A stretch of 64,000 nt of DNA from Sphingomonas sp. LY29 (GTDB lineage Bacteria > Pseudomonadota > Alphaproteobacteria > Sphingomonadales > Sphingomonadaceae): the NCBI RefSeq assembly GCF_035593985.1, contig NZ_CP141587.1, positions 1,734,001 to 1,798,000 of the forward strand. Direction: 5' to 3'. Of the stretch, positions 9,723-18,646 are shown one piece after another (position 1 is the first letter of the stretch; the number at the start of each line of letters is the position of its first letter). The notes beneath the pieces were generated by a model, which ran no database searches, was not told the DNA's origin, and saw nothing but the letters and a program-made list of their open reading frames with translations. Both the position numbers and the translations under genes were made by a program.

Positions 9723-12042
9723 GAACCTCAGGGGAAAGCGGGGAAGGCGGCGTTTCTGTCGCCTTGCCAACGGACTGTCCAGCCCGGACTTGCCCCTTGC
9801 CCATGGTTCGCATCGTCAAAGCGGCGAGCTGAAGCGCCAGAATCGACTCCGCGCCCTGGTTGCGGTTGATCCCGCTTGCCATCAGGCCGTCGTAACAGCC
9901 GCCGTCGGTCAAGTCGGCCAGCGGCGCGCCGGCGTCATTGTCACCGAAGAACCAGCCGAAGGCATGTTGCGCGACGGTGCGCCACTTAACGTCGCCGGTG
10001 GCGGCAAAGGCGGTCGCCGCCGCATCGATCGTCGCTGCCGCTTCGAGCGGCTGCTGGTCAAAGGCGAGCGAGGGGGCATATTCGCGGCCAAAGCCGTTCG
10101 ATCCGACCGGACGGAACGCGCCGCGCGGCCCGGTCTGGTGGTCGACGAGCCATTCGAGCGTCGAAAGCCCGAGGTCCAGCATCCGCTCGTCGTCGAGGCG
10201 ACGTCCGACGCGGATCAGCGCTTCGGACAGGCGTGCGTTGTCGTAGGACAGGACCGGCTCGAACCAGTTCCAGTCGGGACGCGAGGCCGCGGCGTGGCAC
10301 CGAAGCAGCTGCTCGCCGCAACGGCGCATCAACTCGATCGACAGGTCATGCCCCGGCTTGAGCGCAAGATATTCGTCCGCGCCGAGCGCCGCGAACGCGC
10401 GGGTGCGGGGAGAATCGAGTTCGAGCACATGCGGGGCGACGCGGTCGAACATCGCCTCGGCCCACTGCTGGATGCCATGCCACGGCGCGCGCGCCGCGGT
10501 CAGGCCGATCGCCCACAAGGTGCGGCCGTTGCTGTCGTCGGAACCGACGTCTTCAAGCCAGCGGCGGTCGAAGCCCATGAAGTTGCGGAAACGACCGGTG
10601 TCGGCGTTCCAGCCATGATCGACGAAAGCGGCATAGCTGGAGGCCAGCTGCTGCTCGTCGGGGCCATTGCCACGAAGCACCATCGCCAACAGCGCGCGGG
10701 CGTTGTCGTCGATGCAATAGCCATGGTGGCGGTCGGCAATCCCGAACACGCCGTGCTGAAGCATGCCGACCCCGTCGCTCATGCGGCGGATGGCGTCGAG
10801 CGGGATGGTCGGCACCGGGCGTTCGCCCACCTGCGCAGGTTCGGGGCGGCGGTAACCGGCGAGCGGGCTCAGCGCGCGTTCGACCACGCGCGGCCACAGC
10901 ATCGAGCGGCCAGCCTTGTAGGCGGCGTCGGCGATACTCGCGCGGCGCTCGTCATCCGACAGCAGGTCGATGATCGCGGTCGCAAGCGCCTCGCTGTCCG
11001 CTTTGGGAACGATCACGCCGGTCCCGTCGCCGAGCAACTCTTTGGCATGGACATAGGGCGTCGACACAACCGGCATTCCGACCGACACGGCGTAGCTCAG
11101 CGTGCCCGACGTGACCTGCGCCATGTTAAGGTAGGGCGTGACGTAGACGTCGGCGGCCTGGAGCATGTCGAGCAATTCTTCCTGCTCGACGAAGGCATCG
11201 ACGAAGCGGACGTTGTCGGCAACGCCGAGTTCCGCAGCGCGGTCCACCAGCGACTGGCGATGCTGCTCGCCTTCATGCTTGATCAGATTCGGGTGCGTCG
11301 CGCCGACGACTTCGTACAGCACGTCGGGGTAGGCGGCGACGATCGCGGGCATCGCCTCGATCATGTGGCGAATGCCCTTGTCGGGGGCGAGCAGGCCGAA
11401 CGTCATCAGGACGCGGCGCCCTTCCCAACCAAATGCGGCCTTGCGGTCGTCGGGGCGGCTCTTCGGCCGGTCGGGCACGCCGTGCGGAATGACCGACACG
11501 CGGCGAAGATCGGCGCCGTAGCGACGCTTCAGGATGGCGCGGCCCTGGTCGGCCATGACGATGACGTGATCGGCGCGCGCGAGCAGGCGGCGGAGGACCG
11601 CTTCCTCTTCCGACGAAGGCGATTCCAGAACGGTGTGGAACGTCAGGATGAGCGGAAGGTCGGTCGCGCCGAGCAGTTCCATGATGTGCGATCCGGCCAT
11701 CCCGCCGAAGATGCCATATTCGTGCTGAAGCCAGATCGCATCGGCGCCACTGGCTTCGATCGCGGCGGCCGCGTCGAGATAGGCTTCGGATGAACCGGCA
11801 TCGATCGTGCGGATGTCGTCGGGATAGGTCACGTCCGATCCGTCATCCATGGCATAATGGTCGAGGCGCATCGAAGGGAAACGGGCGCGAAGAGCATCGG
11901 CGACATGGCTTGTGAAGGTGGCGAGGCCGCAGCGCCGCGGAAGCGCATTGCCGATCAGCGCCAGATGCCCCACCGGGCTCTTGCGTTCACCTGCGAATGG
12001 ATTGTCCTGGTCGTCGTTCACGACGATATCGATCTCGAACAT
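9634..12042 (-). CDS. GT4-type glycosyltransferase with long C-terminal domain
   Basis: 802 residues, ATG start. Residues ~25-390 form a GT-B glycosyltransferase of the GT4 kind: RCGLATFTSHVADALR near the start, HGVPDRP, TFGLLAPDKGIRHMIEAMP, and a donor-binding region YAVSVGMPVVSTPYVHAKEL (the usual E-x7-E spot is partly modified). Residues ~400-750 (HHGYCIDDNARALLA, FRNFMGF, GRTLWAIG, FEPVLSYDNARLSEALI) look like an alpha/alpha-toroid glycosidase-like domain. The downstream GH130 gene overlaps the 3' end. The pair probably builds or remodels a mannose-containing glycoside; donor and acceptor are unknown. The gene is preceded by a 155-bp spacer that probably holds the promoter. Confidence 0.85.
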   Translation of the reverse strand: MFEIDIVVNDDQDNPFAGERKSPVGHLALIGNALPRRCGLATFTSHVADALRARFPSMRLDHYAMDDGSDVTYPDDIRTIDAGSSEAYLDAAAAIEASGADAIWLQHEYGIFGGMAGSHIMELLGATDLPLILTFHTVLESPSSEEEAVLRRLLARADHVIVMADQGRAILKRRYGADLRRVSVIPHGVPDRPKSRPDDRKAAFGWEGRRVLMTFGLLAPDKGIRHMIEAMPAIVAAYPDVLYEVVGATHPNLIKHEGEQHRQSLVDRAAELGVADNVRFVDAFVEQEELLDMLQAADVYVTPYLNMAQVTSGTLSYAVSVGMPVVSTPYVHAKELLGDGTGVIVPKADSEALATAIIDLLSDDERRASIADAAYKAGRSMLWPRVVERALSPLAGYRRPEPAQVGERPVPTIPLDAIRRMSDGVGMLQHGVFGIADRHHGYCIDDNARALLAMVLRGNGPDEQQLASSYAAFVDHGWNADTGRFRNFMGFDRRWLEDVGSDDSNGRTLWAIGLTAARAPWHGIQQWAEAMFDRVAPHVLELDSPRTRAFAALGADEYLALKPGHDLSIELMRRCGEQLLRCHAAASRPDWNWFEPVLSYDNARLSEALIRVGRRLDDERMLDLGLSTLEWLVDHQTGPRGAFRPVGSNGFGREYAPSLAFDQQPLEAAATIDAAATAFAATGDVKWRTVAQHAFGWFFGDNDAGAPLADLTDGGCYDGLMASGINRNQGAESILALQLAALTMRTMGKGQVRAGQSVGKATETPPSPLSPEVHDSVLSPSAPFDGGPFAGRRAPVPSGVAG

Positions 12043-12131
12043 TGGTACCCCGTTCCAGCCGCCTGGCGGCGGCGGTCAACTCGGCAGACGGATGGTCCGC
12101 CAATCAGTGAACGCTCGAATATCAAAGCCGT

Positions 12132-12168
12132 TGCAGCATATTTCGCACTTGCACAATAAAATGCTGCA
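12132..12168. promoter_or_regulatory. Inverted repeat upstream of the GT4/GH130 operon
   Basis: An 8-nt perfect inverted repeat, TGCAGCAT at 12132-12139 and ATGCTGCA at 12161-12168, encloses an AT-rich 21-nt spacer. It lies in the 155-bp gap upstream of the minus-strand operon and beyond the 3' end of the flavoprotein gene. The placement and local AT-richness suggest an operator or promoter, but I do not recognise the motif as a known regulator site. Confidence 0.35.
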
Positions 12169-12197
12169 CTGCCGCGCCAAGGCGGTGGATTCACGCG

Positions 12198-13385
12198 CTA
12201 GATGTGCGCTCCGGCGGCCACGCCGCTGGCCCAGGCCCACTGGAAATTATACCCGCCGAGCCACCCGGTGACATCGACCGCTTCGCCGATGACGTAGAGT
12301 CCGGACACCTTACGCGCTTCCATCGTCTTTGACGACAGTTCGGCCGTCGAAATGCCCCCAACGGTGACTTCGGCCTTGGCGAACCCTTCGGTTCCGTTGG
12401 GCTGGAAGCGCCAATCGCGAAGCATTGCCTCCGCGCGTTCGAGGTCGGCATCGCGCGCGCCGCCGATCATGCCGGCAATCCCGATGCGTTCGGCCAGCAC
12501 ATCCGCAAGGCGGGCGGGAAGGTGGCGCTCGAGCTGTCGCTTCAGCGTATCGCGCGGCTGGGAGCGCTTGGCCTCGCGCATCAGGCAGGGTTTTGCGTGG
12601 GCGAGGAAGTCGAGCGAGATCGTCTCGCCGTGCCGCCAGTAGCTCGAAACCTGGAGGATTGCCGGTCCCGACAGACCGCGATGGGTGATCAGCGCGGCTT
12701 CGGGGAAGGCGGGACCGCGCTCGGCGGTCGCGACGACCGGTGCCGCGACTCCCGACAGTTCGCGGAACAGCGGGTCCTCACCGGCCAGCGTCAGCGGCAC
12801 CAGCGCGGGACGCGGCTCGACGATCTTCAACCCCAACGATCGTGCGAGATCGTAAGCGTAGCCGGTCGCGCCCATCTTCGGGATCGACGGCCCGCCGGTC
12901 GCCAGCACGAGCGACGGAGCGGTTGCGTTCCTTGTGCCGTAGCGGACGCGGAAACCGTCGCCCTCTCGCTCGACCGTGGCAGGATGACCGAGCGACAGCG
13001 TCACCCCGGCCTCGGCACACCCGTCCCACAGCATGTTGACGATCTGTCGCGCGGAGCCGTCGCAGAACAGCTGGCCGAGCGTCTTTTCGTGCCACGCGAT
13101 CCCGTGGCGCTCGACCAGTTCGAGGAAGTCGGCGGCGGTGTAGCGGGCCAGCGGCGACTTCGCGAAGTGCGGATTGGCCGACAGAAAGCGGTCGGGGGCC
13201 GCGTTAATGTTGGTGAAGTTGCAGCGCCCGCCGCCCGAAATCAGAATCTTCTTTCCCGGCGCATCGGCATGGTCGACCAGCAGCACGCGCCGTCCCCGCT
13301 GTCCGGCGGTGCGCGCAGCCATCAGCCCGGCCGCGCCGGCACCAAGGATGATCGCATCGAAGCGTTCGGGGGCGGCGCTGCTCAT
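12198..13385 (-). CDS. BaiN/HI0933-type NAD(P)/FAD-dependent oxidoreductase
   Basis: 395 residues from the ATG at 13385; the frame stays open further upstream, but that extension would run antisense through aroA. The Rossmann FAD motif DAIILGAGAAGLMAA sits at about residues 10-24, followed by the family signature GKKILISGGGRCNFTN (about 46-61), an ATGGPSIPKMG motif, and a C-terminal GLYVIGEAVDVTGWLGGYN that closes the FAD site. This matches the HI0933/YhiN (BaiN/RdsA) flavoprotein family, whose physiological substrate is usually unknown. The gene is divergent from aroA with 64 bp between starts, and no operon partner is evident. Confidence 0.88.
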   Translation of the reverse strand: MSSAAPERFDAIILGAGAAGLMAARTAGQRGRRVLLVDHADAPGKKILISGGGRCNFTNINAAPDRFLSANPHFAKSPLARYTAADFLELVERHGIAWHEKTLGQLFCDGSARQIVNMLWDGCAEAGVTLSLGHPATVEREGDGFRVRYGTRNATAPSLVLATGGPSIPKMGATGYAYDLARSLGLKIVEPRPALVPLTLAGEDPLFRELSGVAAPVVATAERGPAFPEAALITHRGLSGPAILQVSSYWRHGETISLDFLAHAKPCLMREAKRSQPRDTLKRQLERHLPARLADVLAERIGIAGMIGGARDADLERAEAMLRDWRFQPNGTEGFAKAEVTVGGISTAELSSKTMEARKVSGLYVIGEAVDVTGWLGGYNFQWAWASGVAAGAHI

Positions 13386-13449
13386 TCCGTCCCTTGGCGG
13401 TCGCGGCGGCGCTTTGGCAAGCTGCGGCGGCTGCGCTACCACCCTCGTC

Positions 13450-14766
13450 ATGACGGATCCGCCTGGCTCGCCCGAACGACTGATTGCACGTCCGGGCGCG
13501 TCGCTGGTGGGCGAGGCGGCCATCCCCGGCGACAAGAGCTGCTCGCACCGCGCGCTGATCCTGGGCGCGATGGCAAGCGGGATCACGCGCATCGAAGGAC
13601 TGCTCGAGAGCGACGACGTGCTCGCGACGGTGCGTGCGCTAGAGGCGTTCGGCATCGTGATCGACCGCGATGGGCCCGGCCGGTGGAGGGTTGAAGGCGG
13701 TGCGTGGCGATCGCCGGTCGCGCCGATCGATTGCGGCAACAGCGGCACCGCCGCGCGGCTGCTGATCGGGGCCGTTGCGGGGATGCCCGGCGTGTCCGCG
13801 ACCTTTACCGGCGACACATCGCTCAATCGTCGGCCGATGCGCCGGCTCGTCGCCCCGCTTCGCCGAATGGGGGCGACAATCGACGGCGACGATCGCCTTG
13901 CGCTGCCGGTCCACGGCGCGCGGCTGGGCGGGATCGATTTTGCCAACGTCCCCGCGTCGGCGCAGGTGAAGTCCGCGATCCTGCTCGCCGGCCTTGGCAC
14001 CACCGCGCCCGTGCGGGTCACCGAACCGCTGGTGTCGCGCGATCATAGCGAAATCATGCTTGGCCAGTTCGGCGTCGATGTTCTGGTGGACGATGGCGTC
14101 GTCACGCTCGCAGACCGGCGCGACCTCGCCGCGTGCGCTCTGTCGATCGCGAGCGACCCGTCTTCCGCCGCCTTTCCGCTCGTCGCGGCCGCGATCGTGC
14201 CGGGCTCGGCGGTGACCGCTCGCGACATGCTGGTCAATCCGCACCGCACGGGGCTGTACGAAGTGCTCGAGCGGATGGGCGCGGACATCCGGCTGTCGAA
14301 CGAAACCATCCGCTCGGGAGAAGTCGTCGCCGATGTCGAGGTTCGGCATTCCGACCTGCGTGGCTGCGACGTCAGCGCCGCCGAAGTCGTGTCGATGATC
14401 GATGAAATCCCCGCGCTTGCCGTAGCCTGCGCGATGGCCGACGGGGAAAGCATGATCGAGGGACTGGGCGAACTCCGTCACAAGGAAAGCGACCGGCTCG
14501 GCGCGATCGTCGCCGGGCTGGCGGCGGCGGGGGTCGTGTCGATCCCGGATGGCGACGCCCTGCGCATTTTCGGGCGCGGACAGGTTCGCGGCGGAGCGGA
14601 CGTCGTCACGCACGGCGATCACCGCATCGCCATGGCATTTCTGACGCTGGGCCTCGCGTCGCAGCAACCGATCGCGGTCGATGGGGCGGAGATGATCGCG
14701 ACGAGCTTTCCAAACTTTGTCGAGGTGATGAACGGGCTCGGCGCCGACATTGGGGAGGCGGCATGA
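13450..14766 (+). CDS. aroA: 3-phosphoshikimate 1-carboxyvinyltransferase (EPSP synthase)
   Basis: 438 residues from the ATG at 13450. It joins shikimate-3-phosphate and phosphoenolpyruvate in the sixth step of the shikimate pathway. Conserved elements: PGDKSCSHR (residues 26-34, Cys where Ile is usual), [10 protein letters not shown] (about 96-105), [47 protein letters not shown] and the C-terminal [11 protein letters not shown]. The SAQVKSA and RDHSEIML blocks resemble the class II form of the enzyme. The glyphosate-contact position in GNSG is Gly, not the Ala associated with insensitive class II enzymes. aroC starts inside the aroA stop (ATGA), so the two are co-translated. Confidence 0.95.
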   Translation: MTDPPGSPERLIARPGASLVGEAAIPGDKSCSHRALILGAMASGITRIEGLLESDDVLATVRALEAFGIVIDRDGPGRWRVEGGAWRSPVAPIDCGNSGTAARLLIGAVAGMPGVSATFTGDTSLNRRPMRRLVAPLRRMGATIDGDDRLALPVHGARLGGIDFANVPASAQVKSAILLAGLGTTAPVRVTEPLVSRDHSEIMLGQFGVDVLVDDGVVTLADRRDLAACALSIASDPSSAAFPLVAAAIVPGSAVTARDMLVNPHRTGLYEVLERMGADIRLSNETIRSGEVVADVEVRHSDLRGCDVSAAEVVSMIDEIPALAVACAMADGESMIEGLGELRHKESDRLGAIVAGLAAAGVVSIPDGDALRIFGRGQVRGGADVVTHGDHRIAMAFLTLGLASQQPIAVDGAEMIATSFPNFVEVMNGLGADIGEAA

Positions 14767-15677
14767 GCGTGAACAGCTTCGGGCGGATGCTGCGCCTCAC
14801 GACGTGGGGCGAAAGCCACGGCCCCGCGATCGGCTGCGTCGTCGATGGCTGCCCGCCGGGGTTGGCGCTCGACGAGGCATGGGTGCAGCGCTTTCTCGAC
14901 GCCCGCCGGCCCGGCGCCTCGGCGCAGGTTTCGCCGCGTCAGGAAGCCGATCGGGTGGCGATCCTGTCAGGTGTTTATGAGGGCAAAACCACCGGCACCT
15001 CGATCGCGATGCAGGTCGCCAATACCGACGCTCGCCCTGCCGATTACCCCGTCGATGCGCCGCCCCGGCTGGGTCACGCCGATGCCGCCTATCTGGCCAA
15101 GTATGGACTCCGCGATCCGCGCGGCGGGGGACGCGCGTCGGCGCGCGAAACCGCGATGCGGGTCGCGGGCGGGGCGATCGCCCGGCTGATCATTCCGGAC
15201 GTTACCATCACCGCGCGGGTGGTCGAAATCGGAGGCGAAGAGAGCGCTGGCAAATGGGACGCGCTGCTCGACGCCGCGCGCGCCGACGGCGACAGTCTGG
15301 GCGCGATCGTCGAGTGCGTCGCGGAAGGCGTCACGCCCGGCTGGGGCGCGCCGATCTATGGCAAGCTCGACGCCGACCTCGCCGCGGCGTGCATGGGCAT
15401 CAACGCGGTCAAGGGCGTCGAAATCGGCGAAGGCTTTGCCGCGGCACGCCTGCGCGGCAGCGCGAACCGCGAAGGCATGCGGGTGAGCGGCATCGACGGC
15501 GGCATCGCGACCGGCCATCCGATCGTCATCCGCGTCGCGTTCAAGCCGACGTCGAGCATCGGCGGAAAGGGCCGCCACGACCCGTGCGTCGGAATCAGGG
15601 GAGCGCCGGTGGTCGAGGCGATGGTCGCGCTGGTGCTCGCCGATCACAAGCTGCTCCATCGCGGGCAATGCGGCTAG
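14763..15677 (+). CDS. aroC: Chorismate synthase, unusually short
   Basis: 304 residues against the ~350-390 usual for the family; it converts EPSP to chorismate using reduced FMN. Both catalytic-histidine motifs are present, GESHG (His 19) and GHADAAY (about 105), as are [37 protein letters not shown] and [11 protein letters not shown]. Compared with the E. coli protein from memory, the reduction comes from in-frame loss of three loops. These are after GGAIA (~15 residues), at the FMN-site SN-x-AGGI-x-GG segment (here only GIDGGIATG), and between PTSSI and GKGRHD (~16 residues). It overlaps aroA by 4 nt. The frame is uninterrupted, so these are real shortenings, not a frameshift. Confidence 0.9.
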   Translation: MSVNSFGRMLRLTTWGESHGPAIGCVVDGCPPGLALDEAWVQRFLDARRPGASAQVSPRQEADRVAILSGVYEGKTTGTSIAMQVANTDARPADYPVDAPPRLGHADAAYLAKYGLRDPRGGGRASARETAMRVAGGAIARLIIPDVTITARVVEIGGEESAGKWDALLDAARADGDSLGAIVECVAEGVTPGWGAPIYGKLDADLAAACMGINAVKGVEIGEGFAAARLRGSANREGMRVSGIDGGIATGHPIVIRVAFKPTSSIGGKGRHDPCVGIRGAPVVEAMVALVLADHKLLHRGQCG

Positions 15678-15689
15678 CGGGACGCGGGC

Positions 15690-16514
15690 ATGGACAGCAG
15701 CAGGCGTCGATTGCTGATTGGAAGCGCGATCCTTGGCGCCCTCGCGGTCGGCGGGGCGCTTCCGACCTTATGCGCGATGCGCCAAATGAAGACCGGCAAG
15801 CCGATGCCTGACCGCGAGGCGCCCGTTCGTCCGGCCGGACAGCCAAAGCCGCGGATCGAGGAAGACATCGCGCCGGTGCTTGCGCGGCTCGACGCCTGGT
15901 ATGCGGCGCACCTCGATCCCGCCCAATACGTCTTCAACCCGCCCGCTACCGATGCGCAGATCGACGCCTTCGAGCGGCTGGTCGGCCTGACGCTGCCCAA
16001 GTCCTATCGCCAACTCTATCGGTGGCACGATGGCGAGGACGATGATCGGTGGGGCCACATCTACGGCCTGCCCATCGTGTCGCTGCGTCAGGCGGCATCG
16101 GATTGGACGGCTTGGAACAAGACGACCGCGGAATTCGGGGGCAATCGCTACATCGTGCAGGCATCATCATGGCCGGCAGGCATGGTCGATCCGGCTTACG
16201 CCAATCCGCGTTGGATTCCGCTGACGGTGGACGGATCGGGCAACCACATTGGTCTGGATTTCGATCCGTGGCCGGGCGGGCGTGTCGGTCAGGTCATCCT
16301 CTATGGTCGCGACGAGGACGTGAAAGTCGTTCTCGCTCCTTCGCTCGGCGCGTTCCTCGGCTGGATCGCGGACTTGCTCGAAGGCGGCAATTTCCAGCTG
16401 GATGCGCCGCAGGGCGCGCCGCCACTTCGGTTGTTCCGATTGAAGACGCCAACGGCTGACGGGTTTCACGACGGCGCGCGCAAATTGCTTGGCGCGCCCG
16501 GGCCGTTTCTGTGA
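15690..16514 (+). CDS. Exported SMI1/KNR4-domain protein
   Basis: 274 residues starting 12 nt after aroC. The N-terminus SSRRRLLIGSAILGALAVGG resembles a twin-arginine signal or uncleaved membrane anchor. Residues ~75-240 are a SMI1/KNR4 fold: TDAQIDAFERLVGLTLPKSY, LYRWHDGEDDDRWG, and WIPLTVDGSGNHIGLDFDP, ending with a helix containing FLGWIADLLEGG. SMI1/KNR4 proteins in bacteria are often cytoplasmic immunity proteins for toxins, so export is uncommon. No toxin gene lies nearby. Function is unknown. Confidence 0.75.
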   Translation: MDSSRRRLLIGSAILGALAVGGALPTLCAMRQMKTGKPMPDREAPVRPAGQPKPRIEEDIAPVLARLDAWYAAHLDPAQYVFNPPATDAQIDAFERLVGLTLPKSYRQLYRWHDGEDDDRWGHIYGLPIVSLRQAASDWTAWNKTTAEFGGNRYIVQASSWPAGMVDPAYANPRWIPLTVDGSGNHIGLDFDPWPGGRVGQVILYGRDEDVKVVLAPSLGAFLGWIADLLEGGNFQLDAPQGAPPLRLFRLKTPTADGFHDGARKLLGAPGPFL

Positions 16515-16552
16515 AGATCAGGACCACGGGCAAGTAGCAGGAGAGGTCGATC

Positions 16553-16993
16553 ATGAGTCTGTTTCTGGCAATGATGGCGATGGTCGCGGAGCCGAGCGGC
16601 GAGGCGTTGCGGCTGGGGCGGGAAGTCGCCGAGCGGGGCATGCTGATGTCGATCCTGCCCACGATGCAGGCCAAGGAAACCGAAGATCTGGTCGCCGAAC
16701 ATCCCGACTGGAGCGACGCCGACAAGGCCGCGCTGCGCGCCACCGCGGCGACGGTCTACGCGGAAACTCGCGAGAAGCTGATCGCCGCCGATGCCAGGGC
16801 CTATGCCGAGCATCTTTCGATCGAGGATTTGCGAGAGATTGCCGCCTTTGCGCGCACCGGCGCGTCGCAACGGATGCGCGCGGCCATGCCCAAGATCATC
16901 ATCTCGACCATGGCCGGCGCCGGCGCGGTCGATTACAAGGGCGATGTCCGCAAGCGCCTGTGCAAGGAACGCCCCGCGCTCTGCCCCAAATGA
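16553..16993 (+). CDS. Secreted DUF2059-like protein
   Basis: 146 residues, with a good ribosome site (GGAGAGG) upstream of the ATG. A short hydrophobic start (MSLFLAMMAMVA) looks like a signal peptide. The helical core includes YAEHLSIEDLREIAAFARTG and a following RMRAAMPKI, the pattern of the DUF2059 family of exported proteins of unknown role. The C-terminus carries two cysteines (RLCKERPALCPK), a possible disulfide. Its stop codon directly abuts the paaD stop codon (TGATCA), so the genes are convergent with no spacer. Confidence 0.7.
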   Translation: MSLFLAMMAMVAEPSGEALRLGREVAERGMLMSILPTMQAKETEDLVAEHPDWSDADKAALRATAATVYAETREKLIAADARAYAEHLSIEDLREIAAFARTGASQRMRAAMPKIIISTMAGAGAVDYKGDVRKRLCKERPALCPK

Positions 16994-17431
16994 TCAGTGG
17001 CACTTGAAGCGGTCGAACGGCTCCAGGCAGTCGCGGCAGCGCCATTGCGCCTTGCACGGCGTCGACCCGAAGCGGCTGACTTCTTCGGTGTCGGTCGATC
17101 CGCATTGCGGGCAGGTCGCGGTCTTGGCGAGGTCGGGCGGGGCGATGCCGTAGGCGGCTAGCTTGGCCTTGCCCTCGTCGCTGATCCAGTCGGTCGTCCA
17201 CGCAGGCGCCAACCGCGTTTCGATCCCGATCGACCGATAGCCGGCGGCGTCGAGCGCCTCGCGGATCGACTGTTCGATGAACTGGGTGGCGGGACAGCCC
17301 GAGTAGGTCGGGGTGATGACGACCTTGCCGCCCTCGATCCCCCGAACGATGCCAAGGTCGATCACCGATACCGCCGGAATCTCGGGGTCGGGCACGTCGG
17401 CCAGCACCGTCCAGATCCCGGCCTCGTCCAC
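16994..17431 (-). CDS. paaD: Phenylacetyl-CoA epoxygenase subunit PaaD-like protein
   Basis: 145 residues from the GTG at 17431, two nt after the thiolase stop and preceded by GGAGCGAG. The N-terminal DUF59 domain contains VPDPEIPAVSVIDLGIV and ITPTYSGCPAT with its conserved Cys. The C-terminal half has paired cysteines in CPQCGST and CRDCLEPFDRFKCH, a zinc-ribbon-like module specific to PaaD. PaaD assists Fe-S/diiron assembly of the PaaABCE multicomponent oxygenase. The other paa subunits are not in this window. Here it is the last gene of an HPPD-thiolase-paaD operon, so it either serves paa genes elsewhere or has been recruited to another oxygenase. Confidence 0.85.
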   Translation of the reverse strand: MDEAGIWTVLADVPDPEIPAVSVIDLGIVRGIEGGKVVITPTYSGCPATQFIEQSIREALDAAGYRSIGIETRLAPAWTTDWISDEGKAKLAAYGIAPPDLAKTATCPQCGSTDTEEVSRFGSTPCKAQWRCRDCLEPFDRFKCH

Positions 17432-17433
17432 GA

Positions 17434-18636
17434 TCAGACTCGCTCCAGCGCCAGCGCGATCCCTTGGCCGACCCCGATGCACATCGTCGCGAGCGCGTAG
17501 CGGCCGCCATTGCGCTGCAGCTCCTCGGTCGCTGTCTGCGCAAGCCTCGCGCCCGACATGCCGAGCGGATGGCCCAGCGCGATCGCGCCGCCGTTGGGAT
17601 TCACACGTGCATCGTCCTCGGCGAGGCCGAGGTGCCGAAGCACCGCCAGCCCCTGCGCTGCGAACGCTTCGTTGAGTTCGATCACGTCGATCTGGTCGAG
17701 CGTCAGGCCGAGGCGGGCGAGCAACTTCTGGGTCGCCGGCGCCGGGCCGATCCCCATGATCCGCGGCGGAACGCCGGCAACGGCGGCGCCGAGAATGCGC
17801 GCGCGTGGAGTCAGGCCGTGGCGCTTGGCAGCGGCCTCGCTGGCGACGATCATCGCGGCGGCGCCGTCGTTGACGCCACTGGCATTGCCGGCGGTCACGG
17901 TCCCGTTCTTGCGGACGATTGGTTTGAGCGCTGCAAGCTTGTCGAGGCCGGTCAGGCGGGGATGCTCGTCCTTGTCGACGATTGTCGGATCGCCCTTACG
18001 CTGAGCGATTTCGACGGGTACGATTTCGGCGGCAAGGCGGCCGCTGGCCTGCGCGGCGGCGGTCTTTTCCTGGCTGCGCAGCGCAAAGGCATCCTGGTCC
18101 TCGCGGCTGACGCCGAACTCGTCTGCCACATTCTCCGCAGTGCTCGGCATCGTGTCGTCGCCATAGGCGTCGCGCATCTTCGGATTGACGAAGCGCCAGC
18201 CGATGGTGGTGTCGTACATCTCGGCATTGCGGTCGAACGCGCTGGTTGCCTTGGCCATCACGAACGGCGCGCGGCTCATGCTCTCGCTGCCGCCCGCGAT
18301 GATCAGGTCATTGTCGCCGCCGCGGATCGCCCGCGCAGCCATCGCGACCGCGTCGAGCCCCGACCCGCACAGGCGGTTGAGCGTGACTCCGCCCGAACTG
18401 TCGGGAAGCCCGGCGAGCAGGCCCGCCATGCGCGCCAGGTTGCGATTGTCCTCGCCCGCCTGGTTGGCGCAGCCGAGGATGACGTCGTCAATCGCGGCCC
18501 AATCGACCGACGGGTTGCGAGCGATCAGCGCCGCGATCGGCAGCGCGGCGAGGTCGTCGGCACGGATCGAGCTGAGCGCGCCGCCGTAGCGCCCGATCGG
18601 GGTGCGGACGGCGTCGCAGATATAGGCGTCACTCAC
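17434..18636 (-). CDS. Acetyl-CoA acyltransferase, 3-oxoadipyl-CoA thiolase type
   Basis: 400 residues from the GTG at 18636, ten nt after the HPPD stop. Thiolase signatures are complete: the acyl-enzyme Cys in [11 protein letters not shown] (about residue 89), [19 protein letters not shown] with the catalytic His, and the C-terminal CIGVGQG with the proton-shuttling Cys. The start ([18 protein letters not shown]) and [14 protein letters not shown] are typical of PcaF/PaaJ 3-oxoadipyl-CoA thiolases rather than short-chain PhaA enzymes. Such enzymes release succinyl-CoA and acetyl-CoA at the end of beta-ketoadipate or phenylacetate degradation, consistent with paaD next door. Confidence 0.88.
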   Translation of the reverse strand: MSDAYICDAVRTPIGRYGGALSSIRADDLAALPIAALIARNPSVDWAAIDDVILGCANQAGEDNRNLARMAGLLAGLPDSSGGVTLNRLCGSGLDAVAMAARAIRGGDNDLIIAGGSESMSRAPFVMAKATSAFDRNAEMYDTTIGWRFVNPKMRDAYGDDTMPSTAENVADEFGVSREDQDAFALRSQEKTAAAQASGRLAAEIVPVEIAQRKGDPTIVDKDEHPRLTGLDKLAALKPIVRKNGTVTAGNASGVNDGAAAMIVASEAAAKRHGLTPRARILGAAVAGVPPRIMGIGPAPATQKLLARLGLTLDQIDVIELNEAFAAQGLAVLRHLGLAEDDARVNPNGGAIALGHPLGMSGARLAQTATEELQRNGGRYALATMCIGVGQGIALALERV

Positions 18637-18646
18637 GTTGCCGATC

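Noticed and set aside
8697..9869. Long open frame on the plus strand (~390 codons) across the GH130 gene
   Set aside because: It is antisense to a well-supported gene, has a composition dominated by Arg/Gly/Ala/Val, no motif and no plausible start region; long antisense frames are common at this G+C content.
9721..11793. Long open frame on the plus strand (~690 codons) opposite the GT4 gene
   Set aside because: Mirror frame of the glycosyltransferase; its protein is low-complexity Arg/Gly/Val with no recognisable domain.
13386..14021. N-terminal extension of the BaiN-like flavoprotein
   Set aside because: The extra codons run antisense through aroA and have no conserved sequence; the FAD motif sits right after the ATG at 13385.
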